A DNA stretch of 32,078 bases from Pseudomonadota bacterium (GCA_023433585.1 JAEZCL010000150.1:1-32078), one strand, 5' to 3'; shown: positions 7,786 through 15,693, counted from the first letter of the stretch. Numbers and translations: made by a program. Notes: generated from the sequence alone by a model not told the origin.

Positions 7786-8493
7786 TCAGCCGGTGGGCTG
7801 AGCCGGGCTGGTCGCTTCCTCGTCCGGCGCGGCTGCGGCGCCGGTTTCCGGGGTCTGCTCCAGGCTGGCGTCAGCTTCGCCCTCGGCCGTCTCGGCGCCG
7901 TCTTCGGCGGCTTCCTCGGCCGCCGCGCCCGGCTGGCGGGCCGGGTCCGGCGCGGGAATGGCGTAGCCGCTGGATCCCTGCGTCCGCAGATAGGCGATCA
8001 GGGCCACGCGCTCCTCGGTGTTGCGGATGCCGGCGAAGGACATCTTGGTGCCGCGCACATAGCGGCCCGGGGCGGTCAGGAAATGATCCAGCTCGTCATA
8101 GGTCCAGGTCGGGGCCGTCGCCGCGTGCTCGCGCAAGGCCGGGGAATAGTCGAAGCCGGGCCGGTGCAGCACCGCTCCGCCCACCGCGCCCCACAGGTTC
8201 GGGCCGATGCCGTCGGCGCCGCCCTGGTTGATGGTGTGGCAGGCCGCGCAGCGGGCGAAGGCGCGCTCGCCCGTCGTCAGGTCGGCCGCCGGCAACACCG
8301 TGCCCCAGTCCACCGGCAGGACTTCCTCGACCGCCGACGCGCCCGCTTCATCCGGCGCGTCGATGAAATAGCCCATGGTCTCGGCCGGTTCGGTCGAATA
8401 GATCGCGCCGGTCACCTGGTTCACGCACAGAATGGCGAACACCGTCGCCAGGCCCGCGCCGAAAATCTTGTTCCACTTCAGATCGCCGCTCAT
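7786..8493 (-). CDS. Membrane-anchored c-type cytochrome (CycM-like)
   Basis: A 235-residue class I cytochrome c. One uncleaved N-terminal helix (about residues 10-30) anchors it, with the domain in the periplasm. Haem is bound covalently through CAACH at 82-86 with His86 as the fifth ligand, and Met151 in GTKMSF is the expected sixth ligand. The layout resembles cytochrome c552/CycM, which carries electrons from the bc1 complex to terminal oxidases. The last 55 or so residues (from about 178) form an acidic Ala/Glu/Pro-rich tail not needed for the fold. The gene has its own terminator and lies 152 bases downstream of nudC. Confidence 0.88.
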   Translation of the reverse strand: MSGDLKWNKIFGAGLATVFAILCVNQVTGAIYSTEPAETMGYFIDAPDEAGASAVEEVLPVDWGTVLPAADLTTGERAFARCAACHTINQGGADGIGPNLWGAVGGAVLHRPGFDYSPALREHAATAPTWTYDELDHFLTAPGRYVRGTKMSFAGIRNTEERVALIAYLRTQGSSGYAIPAPDPARQPGAAAEEAAEDGAETAEGEADASLEQTPETGAAAAPDEEATSPAQPTG

Positions 8494-8626
8494 GCGCGTG
8501 GTCGAGTCCCGTGTCTAAGGCCCAAGCCGGCCAAGGTCGTATGGGCGGCTGTCTTACACGCTCGCGCGCCCTTCGCAACCGCTGGAAAGGCGTCCCGGCG
8601 TCGCAGGCCGGTTTTGCATCGCAGTA

Positions 8627-8643
8627 TTGCGAATCTCTCGCAA
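8627..8643. promoter_or_regulatory. Palindrome TTGCGA-N5-TCGCAA
   Basis: A perfect six-base inverted repeat with a five-base centre lies directly past the nudC stop codon and about 135 bases upstream of the cytochrome c start. A GAATC (GANTC) overlaps its centre. It could be an operator for the cytochrome gene or a weak hairpin ending nudC. No regulator can be assigned. Confidence 0.3.
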
Positions 8644-8645
8644 AA

Positions 8646-9563
8646 TCAGACATCTTCCTCGTCGACCCATGTCGTCAGCAGGGTGCGGGCGATGGCGATG
8701 GGCGTGGGCGGGCGGATCGCCGGGTGCCGATTCTCCAGGACCGCCCGTGCTTCGTCCCGCGTCAGCCAGGCCACGGCCTCGAGCTCCGTCTGGTCCGGCG
8801 CGGCGCGGTCGTGGCTGACCTCGCAGATCAGGCCGATCATCAGCTGGGCCGGGAACGGCCACGGCTGGCTGGAATGATAGCGCACCGCCGTGACCTGAAG
8901 CCCTGCTTCTTCGGCCACCTCGCGGGCGCAGGCCTCCTCGATGCTCTCGCCCGGCTCGAGGAATCCCGCCAGGGCCGACATGCGTCCGGCGGGCCAGGCC
9001 GCCTGGCGGCCCAGCAGACATCGTCCCTGAAACGTCGGCAGCATGATGACCACCGGGTCCACGCGTGGGAAATGCTCGGCGCGGCAGGCGGGGCAGGTGC
9101 GCCGCCAGCCGCCGCCGGAATCCCGCGTCTCGGCTCCGCAGGCGGCGCAGAAGCCATGACGCCGACGCCAGTCGAACAGAGCCTTGGCGGCGCCCGCCAT
9201 GGCCGCCTCGTGTCCGGGCAGGACGGGCGCGGCGGCGCGCATCTCGAGAAAGGCGCCCAGCCCCCTGACCGGCCCGGCGGCGGGATCGGCCGCGCCCTCG
9301 AATTCCACCGCGAAGACGGGGTCATCCTTCCACAGGCCCAGAAAGATCCGCCGGTCGCGCGTCAGGTCCATGGCGTGGGGCATGTTCAGCCAGACCAGGC
9401 GCGAGCCGTCGACCTGATCCTCGACCAGCGGCCGTCCCTCCCACAGCACCAGGGCCTGGGCGTGAGGGTTCGCCTCCTGCTCGGCGATCCACTCCGGGTC
9501 GTTGCGCCGGTCGCTGGCGCGCTCCAGCCGGTTTCCGGCGAAGGTGTTCTGGGGGAAGGACAT
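8646..9563 (-). CDS. nudC: NAD(+)/NADH diphosphatase, NudC-type
   Basis: NudC hydrolyses NAD(H) to NMN(H) and AMP and removes NAD caps from RNA. The 305-residue protein keeps all family marks: an N-terminal NudC-like domain, a zinc ribbon with Cys139, Cys142, Cys157 and Cys160, a Nudix box from Gly200 (GFLEPGESIEEACAREV, then EEAGL), and the NudC-specific SQPWPFP at 232-238, which separates it from other Nudix enzymes. It is cytoplasmic. It is followed on the same strand by the cytochrome c gene, though the 152-base gap suggests separate control. It is divergent from ffs. Confidence 0.93.
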   Translation of the reverse strand: MSFPQNTFAGNRLERASDRRNDPEWIAEQEANPHAQALVLWEGRPLVEDQVDGSRLVWLNMPHAMDLTRDRRIFLGLWKDDPVFAVEFEGAADPAAGPVRGLGAFLEMRAAAPVLPGHEAAMAGAAKALFDWRRRHGFCAACGAETRDSGGGWRRTCPACRAEHFPRVDPVVIMLPTFQGRCLLGRQAAWPAGRMSALAGFLEPGESIEEACAREVAEEAGLQVTAVRYHSSQPWPFPAQLMIGLICEVSHDRAAPDQTELEAVAWLTRDEARAVLENRHPAIRPPTPIAIARTLLTTWVDEEDV

Positions 9564-9606
9564 CCCGGCTATCTAGGCGGCCCGGAGGCGGGCGGGAAGG
9601 CGCCGC

Positions 9607-9635
9607 TTGATCTGCCGCCCGCGAACCGTCATATC
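9607..9635 (+). promoter_or_regulatory. Predicted ffs promoter
   Basis: TTGATC and CATATC are separated by exactly 17 bases, a sigma-70-type arrangement. A start about seven bases past the second hexamer falls at 9641-9643, where the predicted 5' end of the SRP RNA stem begins. Confidence 0.5.
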
Positions 9636-9640
9636 CCCTC

Positions 9641-9737
9641 GCGGAGATCGGCGCGGGCGAAGGCCTCGCCAACCTGGTCAGGGCCGGAAGGCAGCAGCCA
9701 CAACGAGTTCCCCTTCGGGTCGTGTTCGGTCTCCACC
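9641..9737 (+). ncRNA. ffs: Signal recognition particle RNA, small bacterial type (4.5S)
   Basis: The RNA of the SRP binds Ffh and targets membrane-protein ribosomes to FtsY. The conserved apical core is present: CCTGGTCAGGGCCGGAAGG followed by CAGCAGCC at 9673-9699, with the GGAA tetraloop. The outer helix closes perfectly: GGAGATCG at 9643-9650 pairs with CGGTCTCC at 9727-9734, allowing one G-U pair. Length, near 97 bases, is normal for the small type. Exact ends are estimated from the stem. The gene lies upstream of dnaX, an association also found in other alphaproteobacteria. Confidence 0.92.
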
Positions 9738-9885
9738 TTTGTTCTGGCCCTATGCTCGCCTCGCGGAGGCTCGCGGCTTGAGAGCGTGCTCAGACAGGCC
9801 GAAGGCTCGCCTTTACCTCTCGCAAAATTGATGCCGCCGCAGCGTCCACGCCGGAACGACCGTCACGGCCGGACGTTATGCCGAA

Positions 9886-9906
9886 GCGTCGGCGTCTGGC
9901 CGACGC
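9886..9906 (+). terminator. Possible terminator between ffs and the DUF3597 gene
   Basis: GCGTCGG and CCGACGC form a perfect seven-base stem with a seven-base loop, followed by GCTTTTCC. It lies 20 bases before the DUF3597 start, so it could end the ffs transcript or be a leader hairpin. The T-run is short. The stretch 9738-9925 holds no gene that I can support. Confidence 0.4.
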
Positions 9907-9925
9907 GCTTTTCCGTGGAGACATC

Positions 9926-10297
9926 ATGAGCGTTCTGGGCAAGATTCTGGGCGGCATCTTCAAGCGCAAACCGCAGGCCGCGCCGACGGCGGGCTCCGCC
10001 ACGGCGCCCCAGCCCGAAACCAAGGCCGCGCCGTCCGCCGAGCCGGTGGACATCGAGGCGGTCCTGACCGAAATGGCGGCCAAGTCCGGCCAGACGCTGA
10101 ACTGGCGCACCTCCATCGTCGACCTGATGAAGCTGGTCGGACTGGAGAGCTCCCTGGCCGAGCGCCGCGAACTGGCCGACGAACTGGGCTACGCTGGCGA
10201 CAAGTCCGACACCGCCGGCATGAACATCTGGCTGCACAAGCAGGTGATGAACAAGCTGGCCGAGAACGGCGGGCGCGTGCCCGACGACCTGCGCTGA
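9926..10297 (+). CDS. DUF3597 family protein
   Basis: A 123-residue protein. It begins MSVLGKILGGIFKRK, then has an Ala/Pro-rich linker (about residues 15-40), then the helical DUF3597 domain with VDIEAVLTEMA, LNWRTSIVDLMKLVGL, and MNIWLHKQVMNKLAENGG. The family is common in Proteobacteria and has no firm function; the fold is a small helical bundle. The start is chosen for GGAG seven bases upstream; a longer in-frame start at 9878 would add a basic stretch running through a hairpin. It sits between ffs and dnaX on the same strand. Confidence 0.85.
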   Translation: MSVLGKILGGIFKRKPQAAPTAGSATAPQPETKAAPSAEPVDIEAVLTEMAAKSGQTLNWRTSIVDLMKLVGLESSLAERRELADELGYAGDKSDTAGMNIWLHKQVMNKLAENGGRVPDDLR

Positions 10298-10303
10298 CGC
10301 CCT

Positions 10304-10342
10304 GGACCATTTCGCTTCAGGTCGAATAAAGCAAAATGGTCC
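10304..10342. repeat. Inverted repeat after the DUF3597 gene
   Basis: GGACCATTTCGCT and AGCAAAATGGTCC form a 13-base stem with one mismatch or G-U pair and a 13-base loop, starting six bases after the stop. It is AT-rich for this region. It may be a terminator without a clear T-run, or a copy of a dispersed palindromic repeat. Confidence 0.5.
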
Positions 10343-10364
10343 GATTTCGCCCTAACGGTGGAAA

Positions 10365-10396
10365 GAGGCCCGGAGCCCCTTCGCGTTCCGGGCCTC
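10365..10396 (+). terminator. Strong hairpin just before dnaX
   Basis: GAGGCCCGGA and TCCGGGCCTC form a perfect ten-base stem with a 12-base loop, ending 19 bases before the dnaX ATG. Lacking a T-run on the plus strand, it may be a terminator of the upstream unit or a structure in the dnaX leader that limits ribosome access. Confidence 0.45.
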
Positions 10397-10415
10397 TCCA
10401 CGCTATGACGTCTCC

Positions 10416-12308
10416 ATGAGCGACGCGGACCTGAACCCGGCCGGCCCCCCGTGGGACGATGACGCCCCCGAAGGTGAGGCGCCCGAGGCCGAAGCCTCCC
10501 AGGACGAGACCCCGGAACGCGATCCCAACACCGACGACATGTTCGGCGCGCCCGCCGAACCGGCGGCGGAAGCCGCGCCAGTCGCCGCGCCCGTCGCCGC
10601 TCCGGTCGAAGCCCTGGCCGAGACTCCGGCCGCCACGCCCGGCGAGAACGCGGCCTACACCGTCCTGGCGCGCAAGTACCGTCCCCGCACCTTCGAGGAC
10701 CTGATCGGCCAGGAGGCGATGGTGCGCACCCTGACCAACGCCTTCTCCACCGGCCGCATCGCCCACGCCTTCATGCTGACCGGGGTGCGCGGCATCGGCA
10801 AGACCACCACCGCCCGCCTTTTGGCCCGCGCCCTCAACAACGAGACGGACACGATCGATCGGCCGTCGCTGGCCCTGACCGCGACCGGCCGCCATGACGC
10901 CGCCATCATGGAAGGCCGGCACATGGACGTCATGGAGATGGACGCCGCCAGCCACACCGGCGTCGGCGACATCCGCGACATCCTGGACAGCGTCCGCTAC
11001 GGCCCCGTCGAGGCGCGCTACAAGGTCTATGTGCTGGACGAGGTGCACATGCTCTCGACCGCCGCCTTCAATGCGTTGCTCAAGACGCTGGAGGAGCCGC
11101 CGCCCCACGCCAAATTCATCTTCGCCACCACCGAGATCCGCAAGGTCCCGGTGACCATCCTGTCCCGCTGCCAGAGGTTCGACCTGCGCCGCGTCGAGCC
11201 CGAGATCCTGTCCGAACACCTGGCGAAGGTGGCCGACCGGGAGGGCATGAAGATCGACGCCGAGGCCCTGGCCCTGATCGCCCGGGCGGCCGAGGGCTCG
11301 GTGCGCGACGGTCTGTCGTTGCTGGACCAGGCGCTGGTTCAGGCCGATGGCGGCCAGATGGTCAGGGCCGAGGTGGTGCGCGACATGCTGGGTCTGGCGG
11401 ACCGCACCCAGACCATCGCCCTGTTCGAGAGCCTGATGGGGGGCCGCACTCCCGAGGCGCTGGAGGCGTTCCGCCAGCTCTACGGCTTCGGCGCCGATCC
11501 GGCGCAGGTGGTGAACGACCTCCTGGAGCACTGCCACGCCGCCTCGGGGGCCAAGATGCTGGGGCCCCAGGCCACGCGCCTGCCGAACGACCAGGCCCAG
11601 AGACTGGCGGCCCTGGGCGCGGCGATTTCGGCCGGCTCCCTGTCGCGGGTCTGGTCCATGCTGCTGAAGGCCCACGAGGAGGTGCGCCGCGCGCCCAATC
11701 CGGCCGACGCGGTGGAAATGGTCATCGTCCGCATCGCCTACGCCGCCGATCTGCCCGGCCCGGAGGAGGCGCTGAAAAAGCTGCAGTCCGGCGAGCCGCT
11801 GGGCGGCGGCCCCGGCCCCTCCGCGCCGCGCGGCGGAGGCGGCGGGGCCAGCGCCCAGTTGTCCGCCCGCCCGGCCGCGCAGGCCCAGCCGCTTCCCGAT
11901 CCCCAGACCTTCGAACAGACCGTCGCCCTGATCGAGGAGAAACGCGACATCGGCCTGGCCATGGACGTTCAGCGCTATGTGAAGCCCATCGCCTTCAAGC
12001 CCGGCGCCGTCACCTTCGAGCCCGCGCCGGGCGCGCCGCATGATCTGGCCCGGCGCCTCGCGGCGCGCCTCAAGGAATCGCCCGCCCGCACCTGGCTGAT
12101 CGCGGCCAACGGCCAGGGCGGCGGCGAGACCCTGATCGAGCGCGACCGGCGTGAGAAGGACGCCGCGCGCCAGGCGATCCTGAACGACCCCTTCGTTCAG
12201 GCGGTGATGCAGGTCTTCCCTGGCGCGGAGCTGGGCGAGGTCCGCGCCCTCGCCCCGGCGGCGCCCGAAACCCCCGAAATCCCCGACGAGACGCCGGACG
12301 AGGATTAG
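10416..12308 (+). CDS. dnaX: DNA polymerase III subunits gamma/tau
   Basis: DnaX is the motor of the clamp loader, opening the beta clamp with ATP and tying polymerase cores together. The 630-residue protein has Walker A GVRGIGKTT at 123-131, Walker B DEVH at 208-211, the SRCQRFDLRR sensor/arginine-finger segment, and a long C-terminal tau part. Two features stand out. An 80-residue acidic Ala/Pro-rich N-terminal extension precedes the core YTVLARKYRPRTFEDLIGQ. None of the four zinc-ligand cysteines of E. coli DnaX is kept: LNCETG reads LNNETD, and the CGVCDNC region has no Cys. The usual ybaB-recR partners do not follow; an iron-uptake block does. Confidence 0.95.
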   Translation: MSDADLNPAGPPWDDDAPEGEAPEAEASQDETPERDPNTDDMFGAPAEPAAEAAPVAAPVAAPVEALAETPAATPGENAAYTVLARKYRPRTFEDLIGQEAMVRTLTNAFSTGRIAHAFMLTGVRGIGKTTTARLLARALNNETDTIDRPSLALTATGRHDAAIMEGRHMDVMEMDAASHTGVGDIRDILDSVRYGPVEARYKVYVLDEVHMLSTAAFNALLKTLEEPPPHAKFIFATTEIRKVPVTILSRCQRFDLRRVEPEILSEHLAKVADREGMKIDAEALALIARAAEGSVRDGLSLLDQALVQADGGQMVRAEVVRDMLGLADRTQTIALFESLMGGRTPEALEAFRQLYGFGADPAQVVNDLLEHCHAASGAKMLGPQATRLPNDQAQRLAALGAAISAGSLSRVWSMLLKAHEEVRRAPNPADAVEMVIVRIAYAADLPGPEEALKKLQSGEPLGGGPGPSAPRGGGGGASAQLSARPAAQAQPLPDPQTFEQTVALIEEKRDIGLAMDVQRYVKPIAFKPGAVTFEPAPGAPHDLARRLAARLKESPARTWLIAANGQGGGETLIERDRREKDAARQAILNDPFVQAVMQVFPGAELGEVRALAPAAPETPEIPDETPDED

Positions 12309-12406
12309 TCGGCCGCCCATGGCCTCCATCCGTCCGGCGCCGCGATCCGACGCCCGCCCGGGGTCCGCGTGTGCGCATTGGTCACATGCTGGACCGGTCG
12401 CACTTG

Positions 12407-12429
12407 CTATTAAGAGTGCCTCTCAATAG
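12407..12429. promoter_or_regulatory. Fur-like palindromic operator before the TonB receptor
   Basis: CTATT-A-AGAG-TGC-CTCT-C-AATAG is an interrupted palindrome with nine pairing positions in each arm, AT-rich against its surroundings and 34 bases upstream of the receptor start. Its size and place fit an iron-responsive (Fur-type) operator. The match to the classical Fur box is loose, so another regulator is possible. Confidence 0.45.
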
Positions 12430-12463
12430 AAGCGCTACGACCTCTTTCTGTTCGGATCTCCCC

Positions 12464-14542
12464 ATGCCTGTGACCTGTCTCCGCGCCGCCCTGATGGTCA
12501 GCGTATGGACGGGTGTCTGGGGCTTCAGCGGCGTGGCCGCCGCCCAGACTACGCAATCGCCCGTCACCCAGGTGGATGAGGTGGTCGTCACCGCCTCGAC
12601 CCGCGAACAGAGCGTGGCCCAGGCGCCGGCGACCATTTCGGTGGTCACCGCCGAGCAGCTCCAGAACCGGGCGGTGGCCGATCTGACAGACGCCATCCGC
12701 GACGTGGAGGGCGTCAGCATCTCGGGCGGTTCGAACCACCAGGACATCCTGATCCGGGGCCTGCCGGGGCATTACACCCTGATCCTGGTGGACGGGCGGC
12801 GCCAGTCCACCCGCGACGCCCGCATCAACGGCAACGCCGGGTTCGAGCAGGGCTTCATGCCGCCGGTCTCGGCCATTGAGCGCATCGAGGTGGTGCGCGG
12901 GCCCATGTCCTCGCTCTACGGCTCGGACGCCATCGGCGGGGTCATCAACATCATCACCAGGAAGACGCCGGACCGCTGGGGCGGGTCCTTCGGCGCCGAC
13001 TATGTGATCCAGGAGCGCGACGAGAACGGCGACTGGGGCCAGGCGCAGGTCTATCTGTCGGGGCCGGTGGTGGGCGATACGCTGGGCCTGCAGCTGTGGG
13101 GCCGCTATTACGACCGCCAGGAAGACAGCGTCTTCAACGCCGCCAACAGCACCGGCGCCAACGGATCGGAAGACCATAACCTGACCGCCCGCCTGGCCTG
13201 GGTTCCGGCGCCGGGCCATGAGGTGCTGCTTCAGGCCGATACCGCCAACATCCGCCGCACCCTGTCGGCGGGCGGCAGCGCCGCGCCGACGGCGGCGGAC
13301 AGCTATCTGGACAACAGCCGGGATTCGGCCTCGCTGAGCTGGAACGGAAACTGGAGCTGGGGCTCCAGCGCCCTGTCGCTGATGCGCGAGGTCGCCCAGC
13401 GCGAGACCTACAGTCGCAACGCCGGGACCGGCCGGTTCGTGCGCCAGGCCCGGGCGCCGGAGATCACCAACACGGTGCTGGACGGCCTGTTCCATGTGCC
13501 CCTGGGCGACCACAACCTGGTGCTGGGCGGCCAGTTCATCGAGAACAGCCTGGTGGACCAGAACCCCGGCCGCCGGGACAATATCGACGCCGTCTTCGAG
13601 GTCTGGCAGCGCGCGGTGTTCGCCGAGGCCGAATGGCGCCTGACCCCCGACCTGGCGCTGACCACCGGCCTGCGCATGGATGACCATGAGCGCTATGGCG
13701 ACCACTGGAGCCCGCGTCTCTATGCGGTCTGGAACGCCGCGCCCGGCCTGGTGCTGAAGGGCGGGGTCTCCACCGGCTTCCGGGCCCCGGAGATCCGCCA
13801 GGTGGCCGAGGGCTATGCCTACACCACCGGCGGCGGCGGCTGCGTCTATGGGCCGAACGGCACCTGCGGCGTCATCATCGGCGACCCCGGCATCAGCCCG
13901 GAGACCAGCGTCAACTACGAGCTGACCGCCCTGTGGACCGCCGCGCCCGGCCTGTCGTTGAGCGCCACGGTGTTCCGCACCGACTTCGAGGACAAGATCG
14001 ACAGCGCCCGGGTGCTGAACCCCGACGGCTCGGTCGCCCGCTGGGCCGAGGATACGAACTATCAGCTCTGGTACTGGTACAATCTGGAGGACGCGCGCAT
14101 CCAGGGCGTGGAGCTCAGCGCCCGCTGGCGCGCGACGGACCGCCTGTCCCTGAGAGGCGGCTACACCTTCACCGATTCCGAGCAGCTGACCGGCGCCTAT
14201 GCGGGCCTGCCCCTGGCGCGCACGCCCGAGCACATGGCCAATCTGCGCGCCGATTTCGAGGCCACGCCCGCCCTGAACCTGTGGGCGGCGGCCAACTATC
14301 ACGGCGAGGAGATCAACGCCCAGCTGCGCTCCGGCGTGAACGGCGAGCCGGTCGGCGTGGGTCAAGCCCGGCGCTATCCGGACTATGCGACCCTGGATAT
14401 CGGGGCCAACTGGCGGGTGCGCGACAATCTCAGCCTGAAGTTCGGCGTCTATAACCTGGCCGACAAGACCCTGGACGTGGCCACCTATGACTTCCAGGGT
14501 GAGGGTCGTCGGGGCTGGATCGGGTTCAATGTGGATTTCTAG
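12464..14542 (+). CDS. TonB-dependent siderophore receptor, CirA/FepA-like
   Basis: An outer-membrane ligand-gated receptor of 692 residues. After a signal peptide ending at VAAAQ (residue 28) it has a TonB box DEVVVTAS at 38-45 and a plug domain with LIRGLPGHYTLILVDGRRQS and RGPMSSLYGSDAIGGVINII. The 22-strand barrel follows, closing with a terminal aromatic residue (GFNVDF), the usual outer-membrane insertion signal. The plug resembles CirA, IrgA and FepA-type catecholate receptors, but the ligand is inferred. The start is chosen for its signal peptide; an upstream in-frame ATG would read through the palindromic operator. The binding-protein gene overlaps its 3' end by 14 bases, marking an operon. 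Confidence 0.9.
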   Translation: MPVTCLRAALMVSVWTGVWGFSGVAAAQTTQSPVTQVDEVVVTASTREQSVAQAPATISVVTAEQLQNRAVADLTDAIRDVEGVSISGGSNHQDILIRGLPGHYTLILVDGRRQSTRDARINGNAGFEQGFMPPVSAIERIEVVRGPMSSLYGSDAIGGVINIITRKTPDRWGGSFGADYVIQERDENGDWGQAQVYLSGPVVGDTLGLQLWGRYYDRQEDSVFNAANSTGANGSEDHNLTARLAWVPAPGHEVLLQADTANIRRTLSAGGSAAPTAADSYLDNSRDSASLSWNGNWSWGSSALSLMREVAQRETYSRNAGTGRFVRQARAPEITNTVLDGLFHVPLGDHNLVLGGQFIENSLVDQNPGRRDNIDAVFEVWQRAVFAEAEWRLTPDLALTTGLRMDDHERYGDHWSPRLYAVWNAAPGLVLKGGVSTGFRAPEIRQVAEGYAYTTGGGGCVYGPNGTCGVIIGDPGISPETSVNYELTALWTAAPGLSLSATVFRTDFEDKIDSARVLNPDGSVARWAEDTNYQLWYWYNLEDARIQGVELSARWRATDRLSLRGGYTFTDSEQLTGAYAGLPLARTPEHMANLRADFEATPALNLWAAANYHGEEINAQLRSGVNGEPVGVGQARRYPDYATLDIGANWRVRDNLSLKFGVYNLADKTLDVATYDFQGEGRRGWIGFNVDF

Positions 14543-15677
14543 GGCGACCCCGGAAGACCTGTCCCGGCGCGGCCTGTTGGCGGCCGCCGGCGGCGGTCTG
14601 TTGCTGGCCGCCTGCGGGGCCGGGTCCGACGGCGCCGCGCGCGCGTCAGGCCTCGTGGACCTGCGTGACCGCCCGCTGGAGGTGTCGCCGCCGGTGTCGC
14701 GCCTGACCATCGACGACGGGCGCTACCTGATCGGCCTGGCCCTGATCCATCCCGACCCGGTCAGCCTGCTTTCGGCCTGGTCCGGCGACGTCCACCGCAT
14801 CAGCCCGGAGATGCACGCCGCCTTCGTCGAGCGTTTCCCGGCCCTGGCCGCCCTGCCCGTGACGCCCAGTTCGGCGGCGGATTTCAGCGTCGAGGCGGTG
14901 CTGGCCGCCGCCCCCGAGGTGGCGGTGGTGTCCCTCGGCGCCGGCCCCAGCGACACCCAGGTGGCGCAGTTGAAGGGTGCGGGGGTGGAGACCGCTTTCA
15001 TCGACTTCTTCTCGCATCCGTTCGAGAACCAGGCGCGCAGCCTCAGCCTGCTGGGCGCCCTGATCGGACGCGAGGCCGAGGCGGAGGCCTACAACCGCTT
15101 CCGCGCCGAGCGCCTGGCCCTGATCGCCGAGCGGGTGGCCGCCATCCCGGAGGACCGGCGCCCGACCGTGTTCCTGGAGGCGCACGCTGGAAACGGCCCG
15201 GACTGCTGCAACTCGCCCGGGCGCGGCAATGTGGGCGACTACATCGCCTTCGTCGGCGGGCGCAACATCGGCGCGGACGTGCTGACCTCCACCTTCGGCA
15301 AGCTGAATCTGGAATATGTCATCGACCGCGATCCGGCGGTCTATATCGCCACCGGCGGCCCGCATCTGGAGCGCGCGGGCGGCTATGTAGTGGGGCCGCA
15401 ATACACGCCCGAACAGTCGCGCGAATCCCTGCGGCGCGTGGCCTCGCGGCGCGGGATCGCCAGCCTGAGCGCCGTGCGCGAGGGCAGGGCGCACGGCCTG
15501 TCGCACCAGCTGATAAACTCGCCCATCGACATCGTGGCGACCCAGGCCCTCGCCCGCTGGGTTCATCCTGAATTATTCGGGGATCTGGATCCCCGCGCCA
15601 CATTGAACGAGATCAACGAACGGTTCCTCGCGGTCCCCTATCTGGGCGACTACTGGACCGACGCCCTTTCCGCCTGA
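14529..15677 (+). CDS. Tat-type lipoprotein ABC substrate-binding protein (iron siderophore class)
   Basis: A 382-residue periplasmic binding protein of the FhuD/BtuF-like two-lobe class with a long connecting helix. Its N-terminus has a twin-arginine motif (SRRGLLAA, Arg13-Arg14) and an overlapping lipobox LAAC with Cys29, so it is likely exported folded and lipid-anchored. Internal marks are AAPEVAVVSLG (end of lobe 1), RPTVFLEAHAG (start of lobe 2), an unusual adjacent Cys-Cys in GPDCCNSPGRGNVGD, and DPAVYIATGG. It should pass the ligand from the receptor to the FecCD-type permease coded at 17944-19083. It overlaps the receptor gene and is followed after 16 bases by the propeller gene. Confidence 0.87.
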   Translation: MWISRATPEDLSRRGLLAAAGGGLLLAACGAGSDGAARASGLVDLRDRPLEVSPPVSRLTIDDGRYLIGLALIHPDPVSLLSAWSGDVHRISPEMHAAFVERFPALAALPVTPSSAADFSVEAVLAAAPEVAVVSLGAGPSDTQVAQLKGAGVETAFIDFFSHPFENQARSLSLLGALIGREAEAEAYNRFRAERLALIAERVAAIPEDRRPTVFLEAHAGNGPDCCNSPGRGNVGDYIAFVGGRNIGADVLTSTFGKLNLEYVIDRDPAVYIATGGPHLERAGGYVVGPQYTPEQSRESLRRVASRRGIASLSAVREGRAHGLSHQLINSPIDIVATQALARWVHPELFGDLDPRATLNEINERFLAVPYLGDYWTDALSA

Positions 15678-15693
15678 ACCAGGAGTTTTCCCC

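Noticed and set aside
9738..9925. Possible tRNA or second small RNA after ffs
   Set aside because: No cloverleaf or TTCNA-type T-loop can be built; only short hairpins are found.
10317..12329. 670-codon open frame antisense to dnaX
   Set aside because: dnaX on the plus strand is certain from its Walker and clamp-loader motifs; the antisense product is Gly/Arg/His/Gln-rich with no domain.
12410..14710. 766-codon open frame antisense to the TonB receptor
   Set aside because: A shadow produced by high third-position GC; no motif, and the plus-strand receptor is complete from signal peptide to terminal Phe.
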